Notes under the pieces: generated by a model
What the model saw: only the letters and a program-made list of their open reading frames with translations
What the model was told of the DNA's origin: nothing
Databases searched by the model: none
Origin: Gossypium raimondii
Taxonomy: Eukaryota > Streptophyta > Magnoliopsida > Malvales > Malvaceae
Direction of reading: 5' to 3'
Length of the DNA stretch: 64,000 nucleotides
NCBI RefSeq assembly: GCF_025698545.1
Contig: NC_068567.1
Coordinates: 60,648,705-60,712,704 of the forward strand
Position numbers and translations under genes: made by a program
Shown: positions 1-12,751 of the stretch, one piece after another
How positions within the stretch are numbered: position 1 is the first letter of the stretch
Layout of the letters: the number at the start of each line of letters is the position of its first letter

Positions 1-84
1 TGAATGCTATGAAATGTTATTGAAAATTTTAAATGTGACAGCTCTTGCTCGAGTCTGTTATCAGATTAAATAGGAGGTGTTACA
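1..84. mobile_element. Possible 3' end of an LTR cut by the window edge
   Basis: The first 84 bases end in GGTGTTACA, the same 3' terminus as the solo LTR at 2295-4783. This could be the end of a second LTR of a related family whose body lies left of the window. No target duplication can be checked because the other end is not visible. Fossil; low certainty. Confidence 0.25.
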
Positions 85-2032
85 TTTTTCATAGAAATAC
101 TTAATTGATTTTTTCACCAACGGGGTTTATATACCTGTTTAGCCTTTTTAAAAAGATTAGTATTTTTTTTATGACAAACTTGTATATAGTAAATAAAAAT
201 TTGAAGCGTAAGGTGTGATACATCAAATGGTAAATCAATAAGCAACATAGAAAGATTAAAAGGTTAAACATAAAAAGTTGTTAAAGCGGTTCAGACTTAA
301 TCCACATATGTGAGGTTTAGTCCAAAGTGCCGTGTTTAATCCAAGTATTGGTTTTAGTCTCCTTGAGATTTAGTTGATCTACTGACACTTTATTGTTGTA
401 GGTATGAGTTGTCATGTTTGAAAAATGGATACATGTGACGTGTAAGTAGCAAATACTATATCCCTGTCAGAAATGTATCCTGATATTACGGGTTCGAGAG
501 ATCTTGGGCTTGTAGGTGTTTTCAACTCGCGATATAATTTTTTTTAATTAAAGACATTGACTTACAAAATTACAAGGTTACGGTGTAGCCGAAGAAAATT
601 TACGGGAAAATTACAAAATGACACATGTCAAACCAAAATTATTATGGGTCAAAGTCAAAGTTACCATTATGAAAATGATATCATATATGTGTCGTAATTA
701 TTTTTCTTTAATTAATAAATAATATTTTTTATATCACCACTAATTAAAAATAAAATACTTAAGTGATAATATCAAATGATTATTTTATCTTTAATTAATT
801 ACATTAGGAAGAGATAAATAATAAATAAAATAGTTAAAATTTTGTAAAACAATCAAATGGAGCAGTTAAATTCTACAATAACTCTCTTTTATTCAAGTAA
901 TTGGCGCTATAAGAAGGGGTCACCCCAAGCCATTCTACACATTCACAAGTTCAATAAGCATAGAAAATCTCTGCAGAATTCTTTGAAGAAGCCGAAGAAC
1001 TTGAAGGATTTTTGGAAAATGCCACATCAATTTTGAAGAAAAGTCACCTTTCGATCCAATTCAACCGTGTAGAAGAAGTTGAAAGTCGTTTTTCAATCCA
1101 AATCAATTGAAGAAAAGATATTCAAACTCTTTTCAAGAGCAAATCAACACGGAACTTAAAACAATCCATATTCATTCATCAGATGACGACATTTGGAGTA
1201 AAGTCAAACCAAAAAAAAAAAATTAAAAGAGATTTTGTTGATATTGTAGTTTTTATAAAGTTATCAATAATTTTTGAAGTGGACCACAACTATTCCTCAA
1301 TTATCATGCTTTCAATGTGCTTCTACATTTTTATTATTTTTATATGAATGGTTGACAACACATCCACGATCAAAACATGTAATGAATTTACAATTTATTG
1401 TGGCAAATATAGCCGCCGTGTGAATCAAATTAGTAAATATAAAGTTATTTTTAAAAATCTTATTTATATTTTTATACAATACTTAGAATTACACATAGTT
1501 TTTCATCAACCCTTAAATAGGAGGATAATATGCTTAAAACGTGATAAAAGATAATATAATCTTAAATGAGAAAGAATAAAATAAAATAAACAATTAAATT
1601 TATTCTCTATTGAGTGATAAGTAAGTCTTTTATCTAATTACCATTTTTACACTTTTGTAAAAAAATTATCTACTTGTTTTTATTGTGGGTTATCATATGT
1701 GTTTAAAACTTAAATCGCTGAAAATATTAATTTTAATTAATTAAATTTTTGAATACTTTATCAAATAAGGCCTAAATTATCTGTTTCAAATATTTAAGCC
1801 TCAAACTTGACCGAACTCGTTTTAAATTTTTAATATGTTAATTTTTATATTTTTATATACCATATAATTTATTTTATGATAACAAATATTGAAGTTGTTT
1901 AGATATTTAGATCTGGGTTTAGGGTTTTCAAATAATTGGGTTAGATTTAATTGGTTTTTTGGTGTTGGGCTTGGTTGATTTAATATAAATTATAATATAA
2001 TAAATAATACATATTTTTGTAATATTTAATAG
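85..2032. other. AT-rich intergenic sequence, no gene seen
   Basis: No open frame here resembles a known protein. A TATA-like ctataag near 910 is followed by a moderately GC-richer stretch with repeated gaagaa/ttgaaga words (about 940-1150), which could be a promoter and leader, possibly of a decayed LTR-type element, but nothing confirms transcription. The rest is simple AT-rich sequence. Confidence 0.4.
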
Positions 2033-2289
2033 TTAAAATATGCCCGTATTTATAAATTTGGAATTCAATCTTTATAGTTTTAATTCTAGTAATTTAGTTT
2101 CTTTATTTTTGATTTTAAATTTCAAGTCTAATTGTTAATACTCATTTGGTAGCAATGTAACTAAAAAATAACATTGTAATTAACCTGAATTTAACAAAAA
2201 AAAATCATAACAATGTTAACAGACAAATTTGGATTCTAAAATCCAAAAAATTGAGGGATTAAATTTCAAATTTACGAAGAGTACAATAA
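2033..2289. repeat. Short inverted-repeat element (family of 4935-5218)
   Basis: The left part reads aaaatatgcccg...ttggaattcaatc and the right part is its approximate inverted complement (ggattaaatttcaaatttacg). The same arrangement recurs more clearly at 4935-5218 and 14205-14475. It looks like an old MITE-type element. The solo LTR begins right at its 3' side. Confidence 0.5.
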
Positions 2290-2294
2290 CTTAT

Positions 2295-4783
2295 TGTAAC
2301 ATCCCCAAAATCCCATGAATTGGAAATGGTGTCAAATTAATAGTAAATGAATTAGAATTTGAGGAACTTATAAATTGGAAATTATCAGTGTTAGTAGAGG
2401 GTGAAGACAAATATTGAAGGTGATTGGAAATGCTTGTATATTGAGAGAAATAAACCCGAGGTATTGACTAGATTGCAAGAGAGTGAAAAGTGTTGGAGCC
2501 AAAGTAAAAAAAATTAGGAGTGGGAATGATTAAGTTAAACTGAAGAAAAAAGGAGGAGGGACTAGAGGTGAAAATTTACCTCAAATATAACGAGTGGTAT
2601 TGTAGAAAAAGTTGAGGGACAAAATAGTAAATACTCAAATAAAATAATTATGAAAAATGTAACAATTAAATTTTGTCAAACTTTGATTGGTTGGAACGTT
2701 TTATTATTAAGGAGAAAGGTCCATCCATTTTCTTACATACCATTCACGTCACTCCCAATTTCCATTATTCCAACTTTTGTTTTTCTTACAACTAAATTAT
2801 TTCCACCATTTCTAAGTCTATCAAGCTTAATTTCTCCAATTTCTTTCATGATTAGTGAGTGGAAATCAATAGAAAAGTGTAGTAGCTACCTAAATTTCAT
2901 AAGAAGTGCATCCATAGTTGTCTTAGAGGAGAGACAAAATAAGAATTAGTGTTGAGTACAAGTGATTGAGGTAAGAAATGATAAGCTTTTCATGAAATTC
3001 ATGTTAAAGAATATAGATTTTGATTTTGATGTGCAAATATTGTGTGTTTTGATATGGAAATGAAGAAAAAGAAGGAAATTGAGAATCAAGTGGAGGACTA
3101 AGGCAAAGGAGTAGTCAAGGGTAGAAGAAGAAGAAGAAGAAGAAAGCTTGATTCCAAGCTTTTGGTTGTAAGTACAACTAGAATTTTACTTACTTTAAAT
3201 AAGTTAATTATCAAGTTTAATTAGATGTATAAAAAATTACAGGATATTTGGTTATTAGCTTTTATGCTACATAAATAAATAAATAAAAATTAATGTTGAT
3301 TAAGGATAAAGAAAGTGATGATTTAATTCCATCCACCAAGTAGTTTGTTAAAGAGAAAAGGAAGAAAGCTGGGAGAAAGATTAAAAGTGAGAAAAATGAC
3401 TAAATTGTAAAAGATGTAAAAGTTGAAAGAAAATGCAATTATTATGATTAAGTGTAAAACTGAAGTGAAACATTTTGATGAGTGATATGTGGAATGATGC
3501 AGTAATGTTATGATAATACTTGCTGAATTATGACAAAGAAAATACTAAATTGCAAAATATGCAAAAGTCACGTGAGAAATATGGTAAGTTTTAGTAGTAA
3601 ATTATGGAATTTTTATTATGTAGTTAGATATGTTATATGTATTAAAGAAAGTTAAAAATTTTGTTTTTGAATTGTTACAATGTGGACTAAATTGAAATAA
3701 GTTTAAAGTATTTAAATTATGTTATCAAATGAGGAAATGAAATTGATTTCGATATAATTGTCCAAGTAGACGACATGAGAACTAGTGGGATATAGATGGC
3801 AGGGCATTAAGGAAAACTTATCGCGCTCTTTGTTGTGAATACGCATTTCGGTGTTGTCCTATTCTGTTATTGCACTACGGTAATTTTTGTATTATTTTCG
3901 TATATCCTATGTGTTCTGTTGAGTCTAATGGGCCTTTGTTGAACAATAAAAGATAGCCTCTATTGAATAATGAAATAAGAACACAAAATTTATTAAAAGG
4001 TGACAAGATTGTAAATTGATAAAGAATAGTGATGGATGAAATTATACGTTTATTGAGTGGTAATTTAATGTTATTAATGTTAACAGGTCCTGAACTTATT
4101 TACTATAATGACATTGAGTTATGTTTTCCTGTGTAGATAAACTGTAAATTTGTACTTACTAAGCTTTCATTAGCTTAACACGTGTTTTAAACATGTAGGT
4201 AAAAGCTAGAGGCAACATATTATTAAGGATTAGTAGCTTCACATCTCATCATATCATTGTAACTGGGAAAAGAGTAAATTACTTCTCTATTTTGTTTTTC
4301 AGTAAATGGCATGTACCTAGGTGAGTGCTTATGCTAGTAAATGGTAAACAAATGGACTCCCTACATTATGTAAATGTGTTTTGGTAAGTAATTGTAGAAT
4401 ACATATGGAAATTGAGTATGCCTTAGATGATTTAATTTGAAGAAATGGAAACAGGGCAAAAATAGAACGGACGTCACGACGAGGGAGTAATGATGGCAAG
4501 TCAAAGAGTGACATCACGACGAAGAACGCCAGACGCTTCGATGTCAGCTCAAATCTTTGGAAACTTCACATTTTAGTCCATGTTCAAACTTAGACCACTG
4601 AAAGTGCTATCATAAGCTCGTATATAACCAAAATTGTGTTCGAATCTTGTTGTAAATGTATAATGATCTTATTAACTTGAATGAAATAATGAAATCAATT
4701 GAAATTAATTGTCGTTGCTTCAGCAACAAATGTAGCATTCTAATACTTTGACTAGGCGATCGGGTCGAGTATAAGGTGTTACA
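2295..4783. mobile_element. Solo LTR of an LTR retrotransposon, with target-site duplication
   Basis: The element starts TGTAACA and ends TGTTACA, giving the TG...CA ends and a 7-bp terminal inverted repeat expected of an LTR. It is flanked on both sides by the 5-bp direct repeat CTTAT (2290-2294 and 4784-4788), the signature of integrase-mediated insertion. No internal retroelement genes are present, so this is a solo LTR left by recombination between two LTRs. Its ~2.49 kb length fits long-LTR Ty3/gypsy lineages such as Del/Tekay, but that family call is an inference. The intact duplication suggests only moderate age. Confidence 0.8.
3125..3147. repeat. (GAA)n microsatellite
   Basis: A run of about seven gaa/aag triplets inside the solo LTR. 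Simple sequence; no coding context. Confidence 0.7.
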
Positions 4784-4934
4784 CTTATGGTTGTTAGATT
4801 CAATAATTGATAACAATCCACAACCAACTATGCAATCAAATGAACTGCCGAAGTCGTTTTAATCGAAGTTGATTTATCTGAATTGATTTATTAAGTCGAT
4901 TAAATCAATTATCTCTCAACTAATATTTACAAGG

Positions 4935-5218
4935 TTAAAATATGCCATAGGTCCCTATACTCTTCATAAATTTTGAACTTAGTCCCTAGACTTTTATTTC
5001 CAACAATTTAATTCTTCTATTTTTAGATTTTTAAAATTCAAGTTCATTTGTTAACACTATTAATTTTATTATTATTAAATTTGCTAGTGTGACATTTTGA
5101 AATTAAAAATATTCACTTTTATTAATAGTTAGACCCAAATTTTAAAATCTAAAAATAAAAGTATAGAATTAACTTCCAAATTTACAAACAACAGGACTTA
5201 TAGCATATTTTAATCTAT
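4935..5218. repeat. MITE-type element with inverted ends
   Basis: The left end (aaggttaaaatatgcc, then aggtccctatactcttcataaattt) is matched in inverted orientation by the right end (aaatttacaaacaac aggacttatagcatatttta). About 285 bp, non-coding. Related copies lie at 2033-2289 and 14205-14475. Confidence 0.65.
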
Positions 5219-5939
5219 TTAAAATAGTTTGAATAAAATTGAAAATTTATATTTTGAATGGGTCCAAACTTAACAAGTTTAATTTTATATGTTGATGTCA
5301 TTTATAAGCCCAACTCCAACCTATAAACAAACACCCATACTGATTACATAAGAACTCAGGAAAGGACTAAAATTCAAGTGGAATTGTATATCAAAGGCAT
5401 ACAACTAAAATTCTATTTTGAATTTTGATAAAAATTATTCTAAGGAATATACACATATCAAAGGCATACAACCATAGAATTCTCTACTCTTTGGACCCCT
5501 CACTTAAATATATATATATATATATATATATAATATCTATATAAATTTTAATTATTTTTTGATAATCTATACTAATTTTTAATTGATTTAGTATCACGAT
5601 ATTATTATTGAGTTAGTATTTTGAGTTAACTTGATATCAAATTAATTAGAAAATAAAAGATCTATTAGAATAATTTATAAATATTATTATATGAGGTTTT
5701 GTCTTTTATATATATTATTCTTTAAAATCTACAATAAATAATTTTTTAATATATATAATAAGTCAATAATCTCTTGACCTAATAGCAAAAATATTATGCT
5801 ATAAGCTGAGTTTGGGTTTAATTTCAAGCAATCCCATTCCTCACCCCATTATCAAATATCTCAACTTAAAACATCACACTATCATTCAAAATTAGAAAAT
5901 ATGATATATGTATTTTGATTTAAAATTACGCATTTTTTT
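5219..5939. other. AT-rich spacer with a (TA)n tract and a short direct repeat
   Basis: No gene seen. Contains an (AT)n microsatellite at about 5509-5533 and two nearly identical copies of tatcaaaggcatacaac (about 5390 and 5457), 67 bp apart, each near aattct. This may be a local slippage or filler-DNA duplication. Confidence 0.5.
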
Positions 5940-8900
5940 AATTACAAAGAATGTCTTGCTTTTCTAGCACGCCTCTGTTTGCTGGTTTCTAGCATGTTCT
6001 TGTTTTTAGGTTTTTTTGTTTTAGCTTTTGGTTTTTCGGTAGGGATTGATGGTGCAATTATGTTTTTTCTTTTAGCGGCTCTTTGTTTATATTTGTTTCG
6101 GTGGATTTAGTAAATTTCGTTAATATGGAGAAATAGTTAGCGAATTTGTCTTTAGATGAAGAGGAAGACGAGATTTTGCAAGCAAGAACGAATCCTGATT
6201 CAGAGACGGAGAGGGTGGAGTTTTGTCTGGTCGGTTGTTTTCTGACGGCTAGTGTTATTCACTTTCCAGCAATGAGAAACACAATGGCCAATCTATGGCA
6301 TCCAATTGAAGGGGTTCAGATCTTGGGAGTTAGGGGAAAAGCGGTTTTTATTTAGATTTTTTCATACGATGGATTTGGAAAGAGTGATTAAAGGGTCACA
6401 GTGGACTTTTAATAACCATATTTTATTGTTACATCGATTAATGAGGGGTAAAGATCCCTTGAAAGGATCGTTTGTTTATGTAAATTTTTTGGTTCAGATC
6501 CATGGAGTGACGACATGTTTCTTTAATGGGGTTTTGGTAAGGCAATTAGGGGATTTCCTCGAGAAATATGTGGAATATGATAGTATAAATCTTGATAGGG
6601 GCTACAATCGTATTTACGAGTAAGGGTGATTTTAGATGTTCAGCGTCCGTTGAAAATAGAGAAGAATATATTGTTTTCTTTTGGGATTTGCTCTTATGAT
6701 AGCTTTAAATATGAACGTTTGACCATGTTTTACTTTTTCTGCGGGCAATTAGGGCACAATGACTCTTTCTGTCAAGCTAAAATGGCGCTAGGTTTTGAAG
6801 TGGCTGAAATTAGGTGGGATCTATCGTTAAGAGCTCAATCTAGAAGAGCTCTTGCTACGAGTAGTGTGTGGCTATGAGTAGTGTGAGATAGAGGGGTGAT
6901 AGGAAGAAAATGCCTATAATGGAGGAAGAAGATTCTGCTGAGGGAAAGGAGTTGGGCTCTTTGATAGTTAGAAATAGGAGAGTATTGGGAAGTAACCATT
7001 TTTTATTGGCGACTGCCAAGGGGCAAGCCGACCGGTCGCAATAAAAATCATAAGTTGGAATGTCCGTGGTTTGTTTGTTGCGGTTTTAATGAGATTATGT
7101 ATGCGAATGAAAAAATTGGGGGTCTACCTAGAGATGAAAGAAGAATGGAGGCCTTTAGATGGGTCTTGAGGGAATGTCAATTAATGGCCGTTAGGTACTA
7201 TGGAGCTTGGTTTACATGGGAAAGAGGAAACTTACCAAAGACTAACGTTAGAGAGAGGCTTCATAGAGGAGTGGTAAATGTTAACTAGATGAACTTGTTT
7301 CCTAATGTGTCTATTCAACATCTAGCGCATTTTTTTTCAAATCATTGTCCTCTACTTATATAAACGGCTCAATTTGGGAATAGTGATAGAGGACATGGCT
7401 TATGTTTTGAGGCATGGTGGGTTTTGAAGGAGCCCTTTGCTAAAGAAGTGGAGAAAATTTGGAAGGGTTCTTCAGAAGATCTTTTGGGTAAGTTTGTCGT
7501 ATTGAAAGAGGGGTTGATCAAATGGGCTAAACAAATTAAACAGAAAATGGAGGGATCTAAGCGGTACCTAATTAGTAGACTGGAGGAGTTGATGAAAGAA
7601 AAGAGATGATGAGAATCTTGCTAAAATTATCGACGTAAAGATTGGGCTAAATCTTGATATTGAAAAAGATAAAGTCTATTGGGAATAAAGGGCTCGAGCG
7701 AACTGGTTAAGATCAGGGGATAAGAATACCACTTTTTTTCATAAATATGCATCTCAGCAAAGGTGTGGTAATTATATTGGTTGCTTGATATATGAGGATG
7801 GAAGTAGAACTTGTGAGGAAATTGATGAGGAACTGGCTCGGGCCTTTTTTTCATAAGCTATTTTCCTCAAATAGTGTTGGGGATCTAAATCATCTACTTT
7901 CAGGATTGAACGATGTATTAGTGTTGAGGAAAATACGAAGCTCACTTCTAATTATACTAAGAAAGAGGTTTGGATGGCGATTAAAGAGATGGGATCTACG
8001 AAAGCATCGGGGGAGGATGGTTTTTTTAACTTTGTTCTTTCAAAAATGTTGGCACATTGTTGGAAGGGTTGTTACGACCTTTTGTTTGAAGGTTCTTAAT
8101 AAAAGTATGGATTTTGAGTCTCTAAATGTCATGAATATTGTTTTGATTCCAAAAGTTTCACATCCATCGAATCTCAAGAACTTTAGGCCTATTAGTTTAT
8201 GCAATGTGCTTTATAAAGTGAAAGCTAAAATGATAGTGAATCGTTTTAAAGTAGTAATTTTTAATTGCTTTGATGGAGCACAGAGTGCTTTTGTTCTGAG
8301 AAGATTAATTTTAGATAATGTTCTGATTGACTATGAACTTATGCATACTTTTCGGTAAAAGAGAGTAGGGAAAAAAGGTTTTATGGCAGTGAAACTTGAT
8401 ATGAGCAAGGCTTATGACAGGGTTGAATGGAAGTTTATTAAGGAGATAACGATAAGTATAGGCTTTGATTTGGCTTGGGTTTCTTTAGTCATGAAATGTC
8501 TCTCCTATGTCTTGTAGATGACTTAGACAATGGGACCCCCTAAGCCCGTTCTTGTTTCTGACTTGTAGTGAAGGACTTACGGCCCTTATGAGGATAGCGA
8601 TGCGAGATAGCCTGATTAGAGGTGCTAAAGCTAGTAGGAGTTGCCTAAAAATTTCTCATCTACTTTTTACGAATGATTATATCCTCTTTGGAGAAGCTAG
8701 TAATAAAGGCACTCATACATTGAAAACTATCTCGAGAGAATATGAAAGTTATTCAGGTCAATGTGTTAATTTCAATAAATCAATAGTGGTTTTTAGTATA
8801 GATACTTCTTAAGGGGATAGGTATCTTGCATCAGGGATTTTGGGGGTGCGTGTATCGAATAATACAGAAAGATACCTTGGTTTGCCTAATTTGGTGGGGA

Positions 8901-10905
8901 AAAATAAAAAGTAATCTTTCCAAATTCTTAAGGATAAATTCAAGAAGCGAATTGAAAGTTAAAGCATTAGGGTTTTATCTCAATGGGGTAAAGAGGTATT
9001 CATTAAAGTCGTTCTTCAATCCATCCCTACTTATTCAATGGCGTGTTTTCTATTACTTAAGTCTTTATGTGATGAGTTAGATAGCATTATGGCCGAATTT
9101 TAGTGGCAGAAAGGTCATGATAAGAAAGGTATTCATTGGAGCAATTGGGATTCCCTTTGTGAACTTAAGAAAAATGGGGGAATAGGTTTTCAAAATTTTG
9201 AAAATTTTAATATCGCATTGTTAGCTAAGCAGGGTTGGTGCCTTATTAATTATCCTAATTCTCTTCTAGCCCGAGTTTTAAAAACGAAATATTTTCCATT
9301 AATAGATTTCTTAAATGCAAAGTTAGGGAGTCTACCTTCATATACTTGGAAAAGCGCGTGGATGGCAAGAGGACTAGTTCAAAATGGGCTGGGTTGGAGG
9401 GTGGGTTCGGGAGAAAGAACCTCCATCAAAGAAGATGTTTGGTTATCATAGTCTACAGGATGTAGACTGAATGTTACAATCACTAATGATGGCATTGATT
9501 TTGCATCTAATTTAATTGATTCTAGCACTAAAAAATAGAAAGAATATTTAATTTTTAATACCTTTCATGTGGATGTTGCAAATACTATTATGCATATTCC
9601 ATTTGCGAGGACAATCTCTGAAGATCTACGAGTTTGGTGCGGTGAATGACTGGTGATTTTACTGTGAGAAGCGCCTATAAACTATTACAAAACAGTTCCC
9701 TAACTGATGATACATCACATGCTGATTCTAGACATTTTTACAAAAAAGCTATGAAATTTACAAATACCTCTGAAAATTAAAACTATGATTTGGAGATTTT
9801 CATGGAATTTTATTCTTACTTTAGTCAATCTAAATTACAGAAAGATTGCAGTGAATACTTTGTGCCCACGATGCTCCAATTCTATGGAGGATTCTATCCA
9901 TGTGTTTCATGACTACCCTATATTAATATAAACTTGGGTTAGTCTTAATCTCTCATGGATGCTGAATAATTCGGATAATAGTTTCTAGGATTGGGTTACC
10001 TAGGTGTTTCGGATTGCTACCAGTGAGCAATGTAGAATTTTCTGTTGTGGGATTTGGATACTTTAGACAAGCCGAAATTGCCTCGTACATGAAAGGAAAA
10101 TTGTGTCTGGTAAGGAGATCTCGGATTGGACCATAAGTTATGTTAAAGAAATTGAAGGGATTAAAAAGGAAAAGCTTACTGAACGAGAGATTTTGATAAG
10201 TGGGAACCCCCTCATGAACCTTTCTTTAAGATTAAATTTGATGGGGTCTATGACCCCCAGCATGCAAGATCTGCGTCAAGGGTAGTGGTGAGGAACCCAG
10301 TGGGGGAAATATTAGCTTCCAGGGCCATGGGTCATAAAGCAATTTCTTTTTCGCTCGCTGCTAAAGTGTAGGCGTGTGTTTAGGTGCTGCAAGATTAGAT
10401 ACTATAGCGGTGGCAGTGAGATTAGATACTATAGCGATACTGTAGTGTGAGACAAAAAGTAAACTAAACGCACCGCACCGCACCCAATCGCCTATTACTG
10501 TAGCGTGAGACAAAAAGTAAACTAAACGCACCGCACCGCACCCAATCGCCCATCCAAACCCACCCTGAGTTTGGAGATTGGGAGGTTTCTAGAAAACAAA
10601 GAATAGCATACAGAGGTTTTGATTTTTTGTTTTGGAAACTGCTATTTCTTAGGTATCTGGTAGGTGCATTTAATGGGAATTTAATGGTGATTTGATGGAG
10701 TCCAAGTGCCAGTTTGACTGGATAGAGAGTGATTTTTTCATTTCATTTTTTTCTTTTTGAAGTTTGTGGTTGGGTTTGTTTTTGTTTTGTTGTTTTATTT
10801 TCTTTGGGCTTGTTTCTCATTTATTTTGGGCCTTTGAACTTGTTTTGTATTTTTAATTCTTTTTTTTCTATCCAGTCCAATATTGCTTTCAAAAAATTAT
10901 GATTT
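5940..10905 (+). mobile_element. Degenerate L1-type LINE (ORF1, endonuclease, RT, RNase H remains)
   Basis: Remains of both LINE open frames lie in order on the plus strand. From 6125: a DUF4283 gag-like domain (VEFCLVGCFLTASVIHFP, then QWTFNNHILLLHRL), ending in a knuckle (FCGQLGHNDSFC, about 6735-6770) that has lost its first cysteine. ORF2 begins near 7040 with IKIISWNVRGL, typical of an APE-type endonuclease, but jumps straight to the later FNEIMYANEKIGGLPR block, so the middle of the endonuclease is deleted. The RT follows (IPKVSHPSNLKNFRPISLCN near 8150; AVKLDMSKAYDRVEW near 8390). The catalytic FADD box reads FTND near 8670, which should abolish activity. Zinc-finger-RT and RNase H traces run to about 10350. 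Many stops and frame changes make it non-autonomous and old. The 5' and 3' limits are approximate. Confidence 0.85.
10371..10565. mobile_element. Small TIR element inserted in the LINE 3' region
   Basis: Ends gtgtgtttaggtg and, inverted on the right, gtgggtttggatg (10 of 13 match). The interior carries a tandem pair of a 58-bp unit (about 10441-10498 and 10499-10551) containing tgagacaaaaagtaaac followed by gcaccgcaccgcaccc, and before that a doubled agattagatactatagcg. It is GC-richer than its surroundings. The short ends and lack of coding capacity fit a hAT- or Mutator-like MITE; the superfamily is unresolved because no target duplication is clear. Confidence 0.55.
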
Positions 10906-10911
10906 TTCCAT

Positions 10912-11063
10912 CAATTGAGTTTTAGCTCGATTGGTATCGATATTGTTGTCAGTGCAGGAAGACGTGGGTTCAAATGTGCTGAAGCTCAGGGGCTAGGGAT
11001 AGTTTTAAGTATTGTATCAAAAAGAGTAGATATAATAATAACGTATAATGAGATTAATGTTCA
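10912..11063 (+). repeat. tRNA-derived SINE-like repeat, copy 1
   Basis: Contains tagctcgattgg, a good match to a pol III box A (TRGCNNARYNGG), and 38 bases further gtgggttcaaatg, resembling box B (GGTTCGANNCC). The body then runs to a variable agattaatgttc end. Related copies occur at about 36011, 40677, 44973, 47618 (plus) and 18455, 46175, 50655, 57676 (minus). SINE status is inferred from these boxes and the dispersed copies; this copy sits directly beyond the LINE 3' end. Confidence 0.6.
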
Positions 11064-11120
11064 AAAGAAAATTTATATTTTTTAATTTTCTTTTTGTTCC
11101 TTTATTTTTTTTAATCTTTT

Positions 11121-12035
11121 TACTCTATCAAGTAAAATCTAAATATCATACACACCTCCCTCCGCCGCCAACACTTAACACCAATTCTAAAACTCCTTAA
11201 TACTCTATCAAGTAAAACCTAAATATCATACACACCTCTCTCCGCCGCCAACACTTAACACCAATCTTAAAACTCTTTAACACTCTATCTAGTAAAACCT
11301 AAATATCATACACACCTCTCTCCGCCGCCAACACTTAACACCAATCCTAAAACTCTTTAACACTCTATCTAGTAAAACCTAAATATCATACACACCTCCT
11401 CCGCCAACACTTAACACCAATTCTAAAACTCCTTAATACTCTATCAAGTAAAACCTAAATATCATACACACCTCTCTCCGCCGCCAACACTTAACACCAA
11501 TCCTAAAACTCTTTAACACTCTATCTAGTAAAACCTAAATATCATACACACCTCTCTCCGCCGCCAACACTTAACACCAATCCTAAAACTCTTTAACACT
11601 CTATCTAGTAAAACCTAAATATCATACACACCTCCCTCCGCCGCCAACACTTAACACCAATTCTAAAACTCCTTAATACTCTATCAAGTAAAACCTAAAT
11701 ATCATACACACCTCTCTCCGCCGCCAACACTTAACACCAATCCTAAAACTCTTTAACACTCTATCTAGTAAAACCTAAATATCATACACACCTTCCTCCG
11801 CCGCCAACACTTACACCAATACTAAAACTCCTTAACACTCTATCAAGTAAAACCTAAATATTCCTTGATACTCTATTAAGTAAAACCTAAAGATCATTCA
11901 CACCTCCCTCAGCCGTCAACACTTAAAAACAATCGTAAAACTCCTTAATACTTTATCAAGTGAAACCTAAATATCATGCGAACCTTCCTCCGCCGCCAAC
12001 ACTTAACACCAATCCTCAAACTCCTTAATAACATA
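11121..12035. repeat. ~80-bp minisatellite, about 11.5 copies, with A-B-B higher-order order
   Basis: Units of 80 bp (one of 76, one of 79) begin at 11141, 11221, 11301, 11381, 11457, 11537, 11617, 11697 and 11777, followed by a truncated unit at 11856 and two diverged ones at 11889 and 11969. Each contains atcatacacacct, ccgccgccaacacttaac and ctaaaactc. Two subtypes are distinguishable: A (ccttaatactctatcaag) and B (ctttaacactctatctag). They run A B B A B B A B, then a mixed unit, so a ~240-bp trimer is itself repeated. The unit length is not a multiple of three and no protein is encoded. Confidence 0.9.
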
Positions 12036-12751
12036 AGACAACCATCACCTACATCAACCACAAAATCAAATCCCTACATTTCATATGAAGTCAATAGCAT
12101 GGCATCCCAAGAAACCTTTTACCTCATCAATAGGGCCATCCAAAACAATCCTTCTCTCAATATAGTCTATACCTCTTCCATCTTCTCCCCTTGCTGGTTG
12201 TAAATATCAACAATATATATCATACCATATTGAAATTCCATCAAAGATTGACTATGTCATCGAGAAAAAAAAAAAGAAATCCAAATACCGTGATTACCTA
12301 AAAGTAAATCCAAGACGAAATAATTAAGAAGGCAGTAGGTCAAGATTTCACTATAATTTTATATGACCATATACATGCAGCCAACCATAAGTCAATTGTT
12401 TTCCAACATATCCCAACCAAAAACCCAACTGTCCTACATTCATTAATTACCAGAGAAAACATATATATTAGCTGTCAAAATATAGAATTACACTAAAAAC
12501 AAACCAAAAACAAACAGAGAAAATTAAAATAAAACCAAAGTTTTTAATCAACAAAAATTTGTATAATTAATACGACAAAACTGATCAAAATTCCCCTTTT
12601 TTTTTTTTTTTTGTTTATCGTCTGTGACTGTACATTCCCTCAAAAATTATTGTACTGTTGAATACCAAGGAATTTGAGTTTGATTCTGTAGTTGTTTTTT
12701 CTTTAATTTGATGTTTTAATGGTTTTCGCTAATTTTAAAATTAATCGCTCG
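12036..12751. other. 3' flank of the MYB gene
   Basis: AT-rich sequence between the minisatellite and the MYB stop codon. The part nearest the gene (about 12590-12751) probably holds the MYB 3' untranslated region; it contains a T16 run (about 12598-12613) on the plus strand. No other gene seen. Confidence 0.5.

Noticed and set aside
900-1200. TATA-like ctataag followed by a gaa-rich leader-like segment, suggesting an LTR or pararetroviral promoter
   Set aside because: No adjacent coding remains, no ends and no duplication found; evidence is too thin for a call beyond a note.
10912-11063. Functional tRNA gene because of box A and box B words
   Set aside because: No cloverleaf can be drawn (no acceptor stem pairing or anticodon arm that I can see) and the sequence is a dispersed repeat.
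11121-12035. CRISPR-like appearance of regular repeats
   Set aside because: Units are contiguous with no unique spacers and the genome is a plant; it is a minisatellite.
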